DNA of 56,305 nucleotides, from assembly GCF_000472665.1 (NCBI RefSeq), contig NZ_AXAC01000034.1, positions 1 to 56,305 of the forward strand, written 5' to 3'. The stretch is from Acetobacterium malicum subsp. dehalogenans DSM 11527 (GTDB taxonomy: Bacteria > Bacillota > Clostridia > Eubacteriales > Eubacteriaceae). The first letter of the stretch is position 1. Each line of letters opens with the position of its first letter. The notes under the pieces were generated by a model. That model worked only from the letters and a program-made list of their open reading frames with translations, made no database searches and was not told where the DNA came from. This document shows positions 33,105 to 42,000 of this stretch, one piece after another. A program made the translations under genes and the position numbers.

Positions 33105-34069
33105 CAAAACAGCAAGAAAATAAAGGGGTCGGGCCGGATAAAGAAAAGAACTTTGTCTCGGCGGTGATCTACATTTATAATGATGAAGAGCGGATTCGGG
33201 ATTTTCTGGGAAAAATTAACGGGGTGTTAAACGCCAATTTTGAGAACTATCAGATTATCTGCGTCAATGACGCCTCGGATGATAACAGTCTGGCAGTGAT
33301 CCGGGAGATCGGCAAAAGTATCGCCGGAACGGTCATCAACGTCGTCAATATGAGCTTTTACCAGGGCGTCGAACTGGCTATGAATGCCGGCATTGATCTG
33401 TCTATCGGCGATTTTGTTTTTGAATTTGACAATATGGTCATGGATTATGAGGCTGAGCTGATGATGGAAGTCTATCATCACAGTCTGACCGGGTTTGATA
33501 TCGTCAATGCCGCCCCGAAAAAATGCGGGCGCAAGACCTCCCGGCTTTTTTACACGGTCTTCAACCGTTATTCCCACAGCCCCCATCCACTGCGGACCGA
33601 AAACTTCCGGGTGCTGTCACGACGGGCGATTAATCGGGTTCATTCGATGAGCAAGACGATCCCTTACCGCAAGGCGGTTTATGCCAACTGCGGCCTGAAG
33701 ATCGACACCATCGAGTACGACAATGATCTGTCCTGCACCAAGGCCTACGACAAGGAAACCCGGCATCAGCGTAAAGAAATGGCCGCTGATTCACTGATCC
33801 TGTTCACTAATGTGGCCTATAAGATGACCCTGTTGGCGGCGGTCTTTATGATGGTGGCCACCTTTGGCATCGGCATCTATACCCTGGTCAGCTATGTTAC
33901 CGAAGAAGTGGTGTCCGGCTATACCTCGATGATGCTGGTCATCGTCTTTGGCTTCTTCGGCGTCTTTGTGATTCTGGCCGTCATCATCAAATACTTATCA
34001 ATGCTGATGGAACTGGTTTTCAGCAAACAGAAATACACCATCGAGTCGGTGGAAACGATCAGCGAGTAA
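33101..34069 (+). CDS. GT2-family glycosyltransferase with C-terminal membrane helices
   Basis: The 322-aa protein begins with a GT-A domain (VIYIYNDEERIRDFLGKING, ICVNDASDDNSL, FEFDNMVMDYE for the metal site) and ends with two membrane helices (about residues 243-266 and 278-305). This matches DPM1/GtrB-type enzymes that move a sugar to a polyprenyl carrier at the membrane. It overlaps the FAD oxidoreductase gene by 4 bp, so the four genes from 30.07 kb are translationally linked. A fold-back element follows. Confidence 0.88.
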   Translation: MTKQQENKGVGPDKEKNFVSAVIYIYNDEERIRDFLGKINGVLNANFENYQIICVNDASDDNSLAVIREIGKSIAGTVINVVNMSFYQGVELAMNAGIDLSIGDFVFEFDNMVMDYEAELMMEVYHHSLTGFDIVNAAPKKCGRKTSRLFYTVFNRYSHSPHPLRTENFRVLSRRAINRVHSMSKTIPYRKAVYANCGLKIDTIEYDNDLSCTKAYDKETRHQRKEMAADSLILFTNVAYKMTLLAAVFMMVATFGIGIYTLVSYVTEEVVSGYTSMMLVIVFGFFGVFVILAVIIKYLSMLMELVFSKQKYTIESVETISE

Positions 34070-34100
34070 GATCAAAAAGCTATTTGTTGTCTCAAGATAA

Positions 34101-34207
34101 CCCAGTACCGACAATTGTTACATCATGTTGTACGCATCGGAGCGGACATGGCATCGCCTGTCCGATTCCGCGGCGAACAACAGATTAACAATTGGTCGGT
34201 ACGGTAG
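34101..34207. repeat. Fold-back palindromic element, copy 2 (short form)
   Basis: The 107-bp element runs from CCCAGTACCGACAATTGTTA to AACAATTGGTCGGTACGGTAG (21 nt: read as AACAATTGGTC then GGTACGGTAG). Its ends are imperfect inverted repeats and its centre is a GGACA/TGTCC hairpin. It matches the ends of the element at 48937-49134 on the other strand, but lacks about 90 bp of that element's inner stem-loops. Confidence 0.8.
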
Positions 34208-34243
34208 TTGATCGATAACCCTAAAGGTTGAGAAGAACGTTGG

Positions 34244-34984
34244 TTATTGAATTTCGACTTCGGCATTGGGATCAAAGGGGTTGGTCCGAATCGAAAAGGA
34301 GTACAGGAAGGGATAGGACTTCCGCAGATGGTTCATATACAGCAGCCATTCCACCAGCAGCAGTTTATAGGCCCGTTCAATATCGGTCATCAGGTGGCGG
34401 TAGTCATTCTCGTTGAGTTCCAGCAGATTCTTGCGGCTGGACAATTCCTGCTCAGCATGGGAAAGTGACATAATCAGGTCGGTGAAGGTTTCATGCTCAA
34501 CCAGAAACGGATTTTCCAGCAGTTTTAGGAAAAGATCCCGGTGAGATGTGAGGAAGTCGCGGAGACTGATCAGACAGGGCCCGCTAAAATTTAGATGATG
34601 GTTGATCGCTTTCAGATTTTTTAGGGCGTTTTTATAATCTCTGGTATCCCATTGGGGTTTAATTAACAGGAATTCCTGAAAATCAGATAAATTGTCATCT
34701 TCCCGGGAAAAGAACTGCATCAGTTCGACGCCGGCTTCGGAAAAGTAAACACTGAGGACCATATTGATTTTCTTCAAACGTTCCTTTTTATCTTTATCTT
34801 CGATGACTTTGTGGAAAATTACCGAAACCAGCAGCACTTCAATTGGTAAAAAAGCAATGTCGCCAAGGAGATAGAGAAAGATATGATGGGAATCTTTAAA
34901 GATTAAAAAATGTGCATAATAAAGAATGGCGGATAAGGTGATAAAGCCGATGCCGATCAGGATGCCCTTGGAATATTTTTTCAT
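34244..34984 (-). CDS. Hypothetical two-helix membrane protein
   Basis: The 246-aa protein has two N-terminal membrane helices (about residues 9-29 and 35-58) followed by about 185 soluble, mostly helical residues facing the cytoplasm (KVIEDKDKKERLKKIN begins it). Helical segments carry many charged residues and leucines. I recognise no family. It is transcribed against the neighbouring operons and appears alone. Confidence 0.7.
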   Translation of the reverse strand: MKKYSKGILIGIGFITLSAILYYAHFLIFKDSHHIFLYLLGDIAFLPIEVLLVSVIFHKVIEDKDKKERLKKINMVLSVYFSEAGVELMQFFSREDDNLSDFQEFLLIKPQWDTRDYKNALKNLKAINHHLNFSGPCLISLRDFLTSHRDLFLKLLENPFLVEHETFTDLIMSLSHAEQELSSRKNLLELNENDYRHLMTDIERAYKLLLVEWLLYMNHLRKSYPFLYSFSIRTNPFDPNAEVEIQ

Positions 34985-35130
34985 AGATTATCTCCAATTT
35001 TGTATGTTTGATTTTGATTGTATTATAACGCAGTTTAAAAAAGTTGACCAGCGTTTCAATTGTGGTCGTGGGGTAAATATAAGCAATAAAATTTTGTTTG
35101 GTAAAATTTATTTTAGAATGAGAGATCGTT

Positions 35131-35925
35131 ATGAACTATAGTATGTTTTCCTGGTTTGGTTATTTTATGAATTTTGAGGATCGGATTAAAGTCATTGCCG
35201 ATGCCGGTTTTGAAGAAGCGATGATTTCCTGGGAGGATGAGTTTGAACCCTGGGCCTTAAAGAAAGAGGAATTCCCGGAGCTGGTCAGAAAAAACGGGTT
35301 GGAGATCACCAATATTCATGCCCCCTTTATCGGTTATAGTGATATCTGGACAGCCTCGCGGATGGAGATTCAGCCCAAGCTGCAGATGTTCAAAGATTAT
35401 TTAAAAGACTGCCAGGCTTTTGAGATTCCGGCGATGGTGATGCATACCAATGATCTTGATGAATTTCAGCCGGATCTTGATAAGGGGCGCGCTTTTTTCT
35501 CGGAGCTGGCGGATGCCGCTGAAAAATACGATGTTGATCTGGCGGTGGAAAACGTCTCCCGGCAGCATCTGCTTAGTTATCTGTTGGAGCAGATTGATGC
35601 CCCCCGGTTTGGGATGTGTTATGACAGCTCCCACGATTTTCTGGAAGAGCAGAACTGCGGCCGGATTTTAAAAACACACAAGCACCGGATCAAGGCCCTG
35701 CACCTTTCTGACAATGACTTTCAGGCCGACCGTCATTGGATCCCCGGCGAAGGTGAGATCCCACTGGATGAAGTGATGGCCGAAATTCTGACAGTCCCAA
35801 CCATTACAACCATTTCTTATGAGGTGCTGGCTAACGAAGCCTGGCAGGAAAAAGAGCCTGGGGATTTTGCCCGGGCAGTGCTTCACAGTCTGGCAGTAAA
35901 CGATGGAAAACCACGGCAAAAATAA
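35131..35925 (+). CDS. Sugar phosphate isomerase/epimerase family (AP endonuclease 2-like TIM barrel)
   Basis: The 264-aa TIM barrel has the family's metal-binding pattern: a Glu in AVENVSRQHLLSYL, Asp and His in CYDSSHDFL, and HLSDNDFQADRHWIPGEGEI near the C-terminal half. Members are sugar isomerases, epimerases or inosose dehydratase-like enzymes; the substrate cannot be read from sequence. The gene stands just before the corrinoid riboswitch and ends before that promoter, so it is probably not part of the B12 operon. Confidence 0.82.
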   Translation: MNYSMFSWFGYFMNFEDRIKVIADAGFEEAMISWEDEFEPWALKKEEFPELVRKNGLEITNIHAPFIGYSDIWTASRMEIQPKLQMFKDYLKDCQAFEIPAMVMHTNDLDEFQPDLDKGRAFFSELADAAEKYDVDLAVENVSRQHLLSYLLEQIDAPRFGMCYDSSHDFLEEQNCGRILKTHKHRIKALHLSDNDFQADRHWIPGEGEIPLDEVMAEILTVPTITTISYEVLANEAWQEKEPGDFARAVLHSLAVNDGKPRQK

Positions 35926-35929
35926 TCAA

Positions 35930-35958
35930 TTGAAAAGTTGCCGATTCTATGATACACT
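35930..35958 (+). promoter_or_regulatory. Promoter of the corrinoid operon
   Basis: TTGAAA (35930-35935) and TACACT (35953-35958) are 17 nt apart. The B12 aptamer begins a few bases after the predicted transcription start. Confidence 0.6.
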
Positions 35959-35966
35959 GCCACTAA

Positions 35967-36112
35967 TATAATAGAAAATTGATGAGGAAAGGGGTGGAAG
36001 ACCCCTACAGCCCCCGCTACTGTAATTGCCAACGCGGTTCTTGTACCACTGTCTCAGGACGGGAAGGGAGAACCAAGGATACGCATAAGTCAGGACACTC
36101 ATAATCATTGAA
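35967..36112 (+). ncRNA. Cobalamin riboswitch, ahead of btuF
   Basis: Clear landmarks include GAGGAAAGGGGTGGAAGACC early in the aptamer, GCCCCCGCTACTGTAATT, GTCTCAGGACGGGAAGGGAG and the B12-box ATAAGTCAGGACACTC (36085-36100). An intrinsic terminator follows at 36154, so coenzyme B12 would stop transcription before the uptake and synthesis genes. Confidence 0.93.
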
Positions 36113-36153
36113 ATTCTTCGGTGGGAAGAACAGGATTAAACCTTTTGTTTAGT

Positions 36154-36186
36154 ATCCAGCCTCCACAGGAAGCTGGATTTATTTTT
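36154..36186 (+). terminator. Riboswitch terminator
   Basis: ATCCAGC (36154-36160) and GCTGGAT (36172-36178) form the stem, followed by a T-rich run. It lies about 40 nt before the btuF start. Confidence 0.85.
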
Positions 36187-36225
36187 GCAAAAAATGCAAA
36201 AAAATAAAGAAAAAGAAGGAAGAAA

Positions 36226-37182
36226 ATGAAAAAGAAAAGCATGACAAATCTGTTTGCTGTTTTAGTTGTTTTAACCCTGATGGTATCCTTTACGGGATGT
36301 CAGCAAAGCAAAACGACAGGGGCTGGAGCAGGCGTCGAAACAAAAAGCGGCTCAACCACTTACCCGGTAACGGTAACCGATAATGCCGGCAATTCCGTGA
36401 CCATTGATAAGGAACCCCAAAAGATTGTCTCGCTATCGCCGGCGACAACCGAAATCCTCTTTGCCCTAGATCAGGGCGACAAGGTGGTGGGACGGACCAA
36501 ATACTGTGATTATCCCGAAGCCGCTTTGGCGGTAACGGATATTGGCAGCTTTAACGCACCGACCCTGGAAAAAATCATTGAGCTGGCTCCGGATATTGTG
36601 GTGGCCTCAGACTTTGTTTCCGATGATATCAAACAACAGTTGGAAGCCACCGGCGCTAAGGTCATCACCTTTAATGCGGCCGATATCGACGGGGTGCTGG
36701 CCAATATTGTCCAGGCTGGCGAAGTGACCAATGCCAATGATGAAGCGACCGAAATCGTCGAAAAAATGGCCGCCGACCGAGCAGCCTTAATCGAAAAGGC
36801 TAAAACCGCTAAAACCCCAAAATCAGTCTTCTTTGATATCGGAAAATTCTACACCGCCGGCCCCGGTTCCACCCTGGACTCGATGCTGACTGATTTGAAC
36901 GCGGTGAATATTGCGGCTGACGGAGCGGAACAGTGGCCGCAGCTTAGCACCGAAGAAATCATTGCCGACAACCCGGATGTTTATATTTCGCTATACACAA
37001 AACCAGAGGATGTTAAGGCCACTCCTGGTTTTGACAAGATCAATGCGATTATCAATGATCAACTGGTCTACTTTGAATATCTGACCCCGGAAAGCGATAT
37101 GATTCAGCGCCCCGGTCCCCGGATTATTGACGGAATGGCCCTGATTGCGGAAAGCATTTATCCGGAAATATTTACTAAATAA
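36226..37182 (+). CDS. btuF: Corrinoid ABC transporter substrate-binding lipoprotein
   Basis: The 318-aa protein is a lipoprotein: its signal peptide ends in a lipobox (VSFTGCQQ, Cys about residue 25). The mature part is a helical-backbone periplasmic-binding domain of the BtuF/FepB class (KIVSLSPATTEILFALDQGD, IGSFNAPTLEKIIELAPDIV). The B12 riboswitch directly upstream and the cobalamin synthesis genes downstream make corrinoid its likely ligand. It hands substrate to the BtuC permease encoded next. Confidence 0.92.
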   Translation: MKKKSMTNLFAVLVVLTLMVSFTGCQQSKTTGAGAGVETKSGSTTYPVTVTDNAGNSVTIDKEPQKIVSLSPATTEILFALDQGDKVVGRTKYCDYPEAALAVTDIGSFNAPTLEKIIELAPDIVVASDFVSDDIKQQLEATGAKVITFNAADIDGVLANIVQAGEVTNANDEATEIVEKMAADRAALIEKAKTAKTPKSVFFDIGKFYTAGPGSTLDSMLTDLNAVNIAADGAEQWPQLSTEEIIADNPDVYISLYTKPEDVKATPGFDKINAIINDQLVYFEYLTPESDMIQRPGPRIIDGMALIAESIYPEIFTK

Positions 37183-37274
37183 ACCTGTCTTATGGGGCGA
37201 AGGCTGTTCGCCCCCTGGTTTTCTTAATGAGAGGCCCAGGGGGTGAACAGACAAAACGATCAATGGGAGAAATC

Positions 37275-38306
37275 ATGAAAAATAGCGTCAAAAAATACAG
37301 TATCATCATATCCATTGCCATTTGTATCATCATCATTTACGTCTGTACCTTATTGGGGGTGGCATCGATATCTTTTTGGGATGCCAATAAAATTTTGTTG
37401 GACCAGCTCTTTCATATCGATCTGGGCATGGAGAATATCAGTGCCGGCGCCGTTGCGATTATCTGGAATGTCCGGCTGCCGCGGATTATTCTGGCTTTTA
37501 TTACCGGTGGAGTGCTGGCCATCTGCGGCGCCGCCTACCAGGGCATTTTTAAAAACCCCATGGCCGATCCCTATATTTTAGGGGTGTCCTCCGGGGCGGC
37601 TCTGGGGGCAACCATCGGCATTGTCATGAATTTTTCCAGCAGTTTGTTCGGGATGAATGGCACGGCGATTTTAGCCTTTGTCGGATCTTTTGCATCAATT
37701 CTGGTGGTTTATAATATTTCCCGAGTCGGCCGCAAGGTGCCGGTCGCGACGCTGCTGCTCAGTGGCATCGCCATCGGCCAAACCATCAGTGCGATTATGT
37801 ATTTGCTGATGATTTTCAATCAGGAAGAAATGACCCAGATTATGTTCTGGATCATGGGCAGTTTAAATGGCAAGGGCTGGGGCCAGGTTTTAACGGTGTT
37901 GCCCTATGTGCTGGTTGGCGGGGTGATCATGCTGACCTCGGTGCGGGAGCTGGATATCATGCTCTTGGGCGAGGAAACGGCCACCCAGCTGGGGGTGGAT
38001 ACCGAGCGGTTAAAAAAGAAAATTCTGATTACCTCATCGCTGCTGACCGCCGCCGTGGTCTCGGTGACCGGGATCATCGGCTTTGTCGGATTGGTGGTAC
38101 CGCATATTGTCAGGTTGGTAACCGGGCCCAAACACCGGGTGTTGATTCCTTTTTCGCTGTTGTTTGGCGGGGCCTTTCTGATTCTGTGCGATACCCTGGC
38201 CCGCACCGTGGCCGGACAGGAGATCCCGGTAGGGATTATCACCGCCGCCTTCGGGGGTCCCTTCTTTGTTTATCTCTTGAGAAAACGCAAGCAAGGGGGT
38301 GCCTGA
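37275..38306 (+). CDS. btuC: Corrinoid ABC transporter permease
   Basis: The 343-aa FecCD/BtuC-type permease has about nine or ten helices. Markers are RLPRIILAFITGGVLAICGA, NPMADPYILGVSSGAALGA and GFVGLVVPHIVRL, the latter in the region that contacts the ATPase. I chose ATG 37275 (after GGGAGAAATC) rather than earlier in-frame starts. Its stop overlaps the beginning of the ATPase gene area, which starts at 38308. Confidence 0.93.
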   Translation: MKNSVKKYSIIISIAICIIIIYVCTLLGVASISFWDANKILLDQLFHIDLGMENISAGAVAIIWNVRLPRIILAFITGGVLAICGAAYQGIFKNPMADPYILGVSSGAALGATIGIVMNFSSSLFGMNGTAILAFVGSFASILVVYNISRVGRKVPVATLLLSGIAIGQTISAIMYLLMIFNQEEMTQIMFWIMGSLNGKGWGQVLTVLPYVLVGGVIMLTSVRELDIMLLGEETATQLGVDTERLKKKILITSSLLTAAVVSVTGIIGFVGLVVPHIVRLVTGPKHRVLIPFSLLFGGAFLILCDTLARTVAGQEIPVGIITAAFGGPFFVYLLRKRKQGGA

Positions 38307-38307
38307 G

Positions 38308-39600
38308 ATGGAACGGTTAATGCCAAGAATCATGCTGGATTTCAAGGATGTGGTATCTGGCTATGGTGAAAAAGATATCCTGCAGGGCTTTAACGCCACT
38401 ATCTGCCAGGGCGAGTTTGTCGGACTGATCGGTCCCAACGGCACCGGCAAGTCGACCCTGTTAAAATGTTTATCGGGACTGTTGCCGGTGAAATCCGGGG
38501 TCATTACCCTGGAAGAAAAGGACAACACCAGCTATACCCAACGGGAACGGGCCCAGATGATTGCAGTGGTGCCCCAGTCCTTTGATATCGACTATGATTT
38601 CACCGTCGAGGACATCGTTCTGATGGGACGAAACCCTTATCTGAGTTATCGAACCAAGGAAAGCCAGAATGATTATACGATTGTGACCGAGGCGATGCGG
38701 GCTACCAAGACCCTCCAGTTTCGAAAACGGCTCTACAATAATCTCAGCGGCGGCGAAAAACAGCGGGTGATTATTGCCCGGGCGATTGCTCAGGAACCGG
38801 ATATCATTCTCTTGGATGAACCCACCTCGGCCCTGGATATCCACCACCAGATTGAAGTAATGGAGTTGATCCGCAATCTGAATTTAAAAAAATCAATGAC
38901 CGTGGTAGCCGTGCTGCATGATATTAATCTGGCGGCCCGTTACTGCAACCGGCTGATTTTAATGAAAGATGGCCGGGTGGTTGTGGACGGCACCCCTAAA
39001 GATGTGATCACCGAAGCCAATCTCAAAAAAGTCTATGAGATGAAAATGTTTATTCAGGAGAATAAGCTGTTTGGAAAACCGGAGATTATTCCGCTGCGGG
39101 TGATTAAAGAATCGGAAGATTACCGTAGTTTGCGGATTCATGTCATTTGCGGCAGCAACAAGGCTTCCCAGGTGTTGGAAGAACTGGAGGCGATGGGCCA
39201 TCAGGTTACTGCCGGGGTGGTCAACCAGGGCAGTGACGACTGGACCATCTGTGATGTGCTGGGGATTCCGATGATTGAAGAAAGCCCCTTTACCGCCATC
39301 AGCAGCGAAAAACAGGCCGAAAATCTGGCCGTGATGGCGGAGAGTGACGTGATTCTGATTTCCGATCTGCCTTTTGGTCACGGTAACATTGCTAACCTGA
39401 TCGGTCTGGAAAAGCTGACCGGGGAGATTTATTTTCACCGCAATTGTCTGAACAATGATTTCACCGAAGGCCAGCTGAAAAAGCGACTGGCGGCGATTAA
39501 AAAGCAAAAGAAGGTCAACGAAATTGATGATCATCAGGAATTTATCGAAATAATCAAAGCGTTGACCCTGATTGAAGAAAAAAGCATTGACTCAAATTGA
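38308..39600 (+). CDS. btuD: Corrinoid ABC transporter ATPase with a C-terminal extra domain
   Basis: The 430-aa protein has a standard FepC/BtuD ATPase in its first 255 residues: Walker A GPNGTGKST, signature LSGGEKQR, Walker B IILLDEPTSALD, and the H-loop in AVLHDINLA. Residues 256-430 add a second domain (VICGSNKASQVLEELEAMGH, then VGNAES-like helical parts, ending DFTEGQLKKRLAAIKK) that is absent from ordinary BtuD proteins (about 250 aa). It looks like a small Rossmann-type domain and may sense corrinoid, nucleotide or an amidated intermediate; that is inference. ATG 38308 follows AGGGGG. Confidence 0.9.
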   Translation: MERLMPRIMLDFKDVVSGYGEKDILQGFNATICQGEFVGLIGPNGTGKSTLLKCLSGLLPVKSGVITLEEKDNTSYTQRERAQMIAVVPQSFDIDYDFTVEDIVLMGRNPYLSYRTKESQNDYTIVTEAMRATKTLQFRKRLYNNLSGGEKQRVIIARAIAQEPDIILLDEPTSALDIHHQIEVMELIRNLNLKKSMTVVAVLHDINLAARYCNRLILMKDGRVVVDGTPKDVITEANLKKVYEMKMFIQENKLFGKPEIIPLRVIKESEDYRSLRIHVICGSNKASQVLEELEAMGHQVTAGVVNQGSDDWTICDVLGIPMIEESPFTAISSEKQAENLAVMAESDVILISDLPFGHGNIANLIGLEKLTGEIYFHRNCLNNDFTEGQLKKRLAAIKKQKKVNEIDDHQEFIEIIKALTLIEEKSIDSN

Positions 39601-39697
39601 AGAAAAATAGTTTGGCAAGGGGTCGGTATGCTGGTAGCAGCCGCCGCTTTGCGAAATTGCTAAGATAGATCGTGTCATTAAAAAAGGAGGCAGAATT

Positions 39698-41062
39698 ATG
39701 AATTATTTTATGCTGGCCGGAGCCAGCAGTAATGTCGGCAAAACAACGGTTACCATGGGCATCATGGCGGCCTTCAAGAAACGGGGCCTGCGGGTAAAAC
39801 CCTTTAAAACCGGTCCGGATTATATCGATCCGATGTTTCATCGCTTTGTAACCGGCGAACCCTCGATTAATCTGGACACCTGGATGTTAGACGAAGAAAC
39901 GATCCGGGGCCTCTTTTTTAGGCGGCTGGAGTCGGATGATCTGGGTATTGCGGAAGGGGTCATGGGTCTCTATGACGGTCATAGTCTGGAATCGGACGTG
40001 GGCAGCAGTGCCTATTTGGCCAAAACCATTGGGGCACCGGTGATTTTGATCATCGATGGCCGGGGCATGGCTAAAAGTGCTGCGGCGCTGGTAAAAGGCT
40101 ATGTCGATTTTGATCCCGAGGCTAATATCGTCGGAGTCATCATCAATCGGATCTCATCCGAATCCCATTATTCTTTATTAAAAGAAATGATTGAAGCCTA
40201 TAATGATGTGACCTGCCTGGGCTATTTTCCCAATAATCCCGACATTGTCATGGACAGCCGTCATCTGGGACTGGTACCGGTCGAAGAGATTGCCGATTTC
40301 CGGGACAAGGTGGATAAGGCTGGGGAACTGGCTGAAGCCCATATTGATCTCGATAAATTATTGGAAATCAGTCAGCATGACCAGGTGGTGAGTCCCTTTA
40401 TGGATCCTTTTTCAGGCTATGCTGACAAATATCAGGGGCTGCGGATCGGCGTTCCTAAAGACCGGGCCTTTAATTTTTACTATGATGACAATTTTATGGC
40501 CCTGGCCAACGCCGGGGTGGAAGTGGTTCCTTTCAGTCCCTTGAATGATGCTGCTTTACCAGCGCATCTCGATGGTTTATATATCGGCGGTGGCTTTCCG
40601 GAAATATTCGGCGCCGAGCTGGCGGCCAACACGGCGATGATCGCCGATATCAAAAACAAACTGGAAGCCGGACTGCCCTGTTATGCGGAGTGCGGCGGTC
40701 TGATGTATCTGACCAACTCGATGACCTTAAACAGCGGTGAAACCAATCCGGCCGTGGGCTTTTTCGCGGCTGATTCCCAGATGACCAAACGGCTGCAGCG
40801 GTTTGGCTATGTGAATATTACCGCCTATCTTGGTGGTAAAACCATTGAGATCCGCGGCCATGAATTTCATCACAGTCTGGTGACCACCGCGGAAGCCTTG
40901 CCCACCGCCTATGTGATCACCAAAAAAGGCAGAACCTGGACCTGTGGGTACCGCCAGAAAAACGTCCTGGCCGGCTATCCTCATATTCATTTTTACAGCA
41001 ACCCGATGTTTTTAACCAGTCTCTTAAATGCCGTCCTGGAGCATCAAGCGGGGCAGGCATGA
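39698..41062 (+). CDS. cbiA: Cobyrinic acid a,c-diamide synthase
   Basis: The 454-aa enzyme amidates cobyrinate side chains a and c using glutamine and ATP. The N-terminal domain is a P-loop NTPase (GASSNVGKTTVTMG) with GPDYIDPMFH; the C-terminal domain is a class I glutamine amidotransferase-like module with LYIGGGFPEIFGAEL, the nucleophile CGGLMYL (AECGG), and EFHHS as the catalytic His. AAAGGAGG precedes the start. Its last codons overlap the pduX-like gene by 4 bp. Confidence 0.94.
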   Translation: MNYFMLAGASSNVGKTTVTMGIMAAFKKRGLRVKPFKTGPDYIDPMFHRFVTGEPSINLDTWMLDEETIRGLFFRRLESDDLGIAEGVMGLYDGHSLESDVGSSAYLAKTIGAPVILIIDGRGMAKSAAALVKGYVDFDPEANIVGVIINRISSESHYSLLKEMIEAYNDVTCLGYFPNNPDIVMDSRHLGLVPVEEIADFRDKVDKAGELAEAHIDLDKLLEISQHDQVVSPFMDPFSGYADKYQGLRIGVPKDRAFNFYYDDNFMALANAGVEVVPFSPLNDAALPAHLDGLYIGGGFPEIFGAELAANTAMIADIKNKLEAGLPCYAECGGLMYLTNSMTLNSGETNPAVGFFAADSQMTKRLQRFGYVNITAYLGGKTIEIRGHEFHHSLVTTAEALPTAYVITKKGRTWTCGYRQKNVLAGYPHIHFYSNPMFLTSLLNAVLEHQAGQA

Positions 41063-41943
41063 GGCGGGTCAGGGTCGAAACCCCGGGCACCTGCGGCGAA
41101 TATATTCAGGGCTGGTATGACGGCAATCCCTGTCTGGTATCCAGTCCGATTGATCGCTATTCCCGGATCACGATCGCCGAAGGACCGGGAAATCTGGCAA
41201 CGTTAAAACCCAAAACCCGAAAACAGGTCGAAGCGGTTTTCCGGCGCTTTGCGATTCCTCAGCGGGAAAAAGAGCATTTGCATGTTACCATGACCAGCGA
41301 CATTCCGCTGGAAAAGGGGATGGCCAGCAGCACCGCCGACATTGCCGGCATGGCCGCCGGGCTTTCTGCCTATTTCGGGCTGGATCTGACCCAGGCGGAT
41401 ATTGGTTCGCTGTGTACCGGCATTGAGCCGTCCGACAATCTAATGTTTACCGAATTGAATTTATTTAATCATATCAGTGGTTCGGTATTAAAGGAATTTG
41501 AGGGCACCGTGGCAGCGGATATCCTGATTATTGATTTTCATGGCGGCATCGATACGATGACCTTTAATGAAACCCAGGATGACTATTCCCCCGCTGATTT
41601 GGATACCTTTGCCGAAATTGTGGCGCAATTTGAAAAAGGCGTCCGCAGTAACAACCTCAAGGATATTGGCGCGGCCTGTACCCAAAGTGCTCTGCTTAAC
41701 CAGAAACGGTTACGGAAGAACTATTTGGATTGTCTGATCAGTCTGTCCCGGGATTTTGGCGGGCTGGGCACCGTCATCGGCCATAGTGGCACGGTGATTG
41801 GGATTATGTATGACAAGATTGATTTTCAGGAAGAGGAGTTCCTCAAGGCCTTCAAAAAATTTGTTCCCAATTCGGTTTACGCCGAAATCTACCAGAATCG
41901 CCTGATCCCGGGCGGCATAAAAATTACCACCGACGCGGTGTGA
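41059..41943 (+). CDS. pduX: GHMP-family kinase, L-threonine kinase (PduX-like)
   Basis: The 294-aa GHMP kinase has the ATP-binding motif PLEKGMASSTADIAG (about residues 87-101) and an N-terminal PGTCGEYIQGWYDG, both typical of L-threonine kinases that make O-phospho-L-threonine for the aminopropanol linker of cobalamin. It overlaps cbiA and precedes cbiC, so the location supports a cobalamin role rather than propanediol use. No CobD decarboxylase is seen here. Confidence 0.85.
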   Translation: MRRVRVETPGTCGEYIQGWYDGNPCLVSSPIDRYSRITIAEGPGNLATLKPKTRKQVEAVFRRFAIPQREKEHLHVTMTSDIPLEKGMASSTADIAGMAAGLSAYFGLDLTQADIGSLCTGIEPSDNLMFTELNLFNHISGSVLKEFEGTVAADILIIDFHGGIDTMTFNETQDDYSPADLDTFAEIVAQFEKGVRSNNLKDIGAACTQSALLNQKRLRKNYLDCLISLSRDFGGLGTVIGHSGTVIGIMYDKIDFQEEEFLKAFKKFVPNSVYAEIYQNRLIPGGIKITTDAV

Positions 41944-42000
41944 CCATAGAGCTTTAAATGACAAAAAAATAAAAAAATTGAACGAAGAGAGTGAGAAAAT

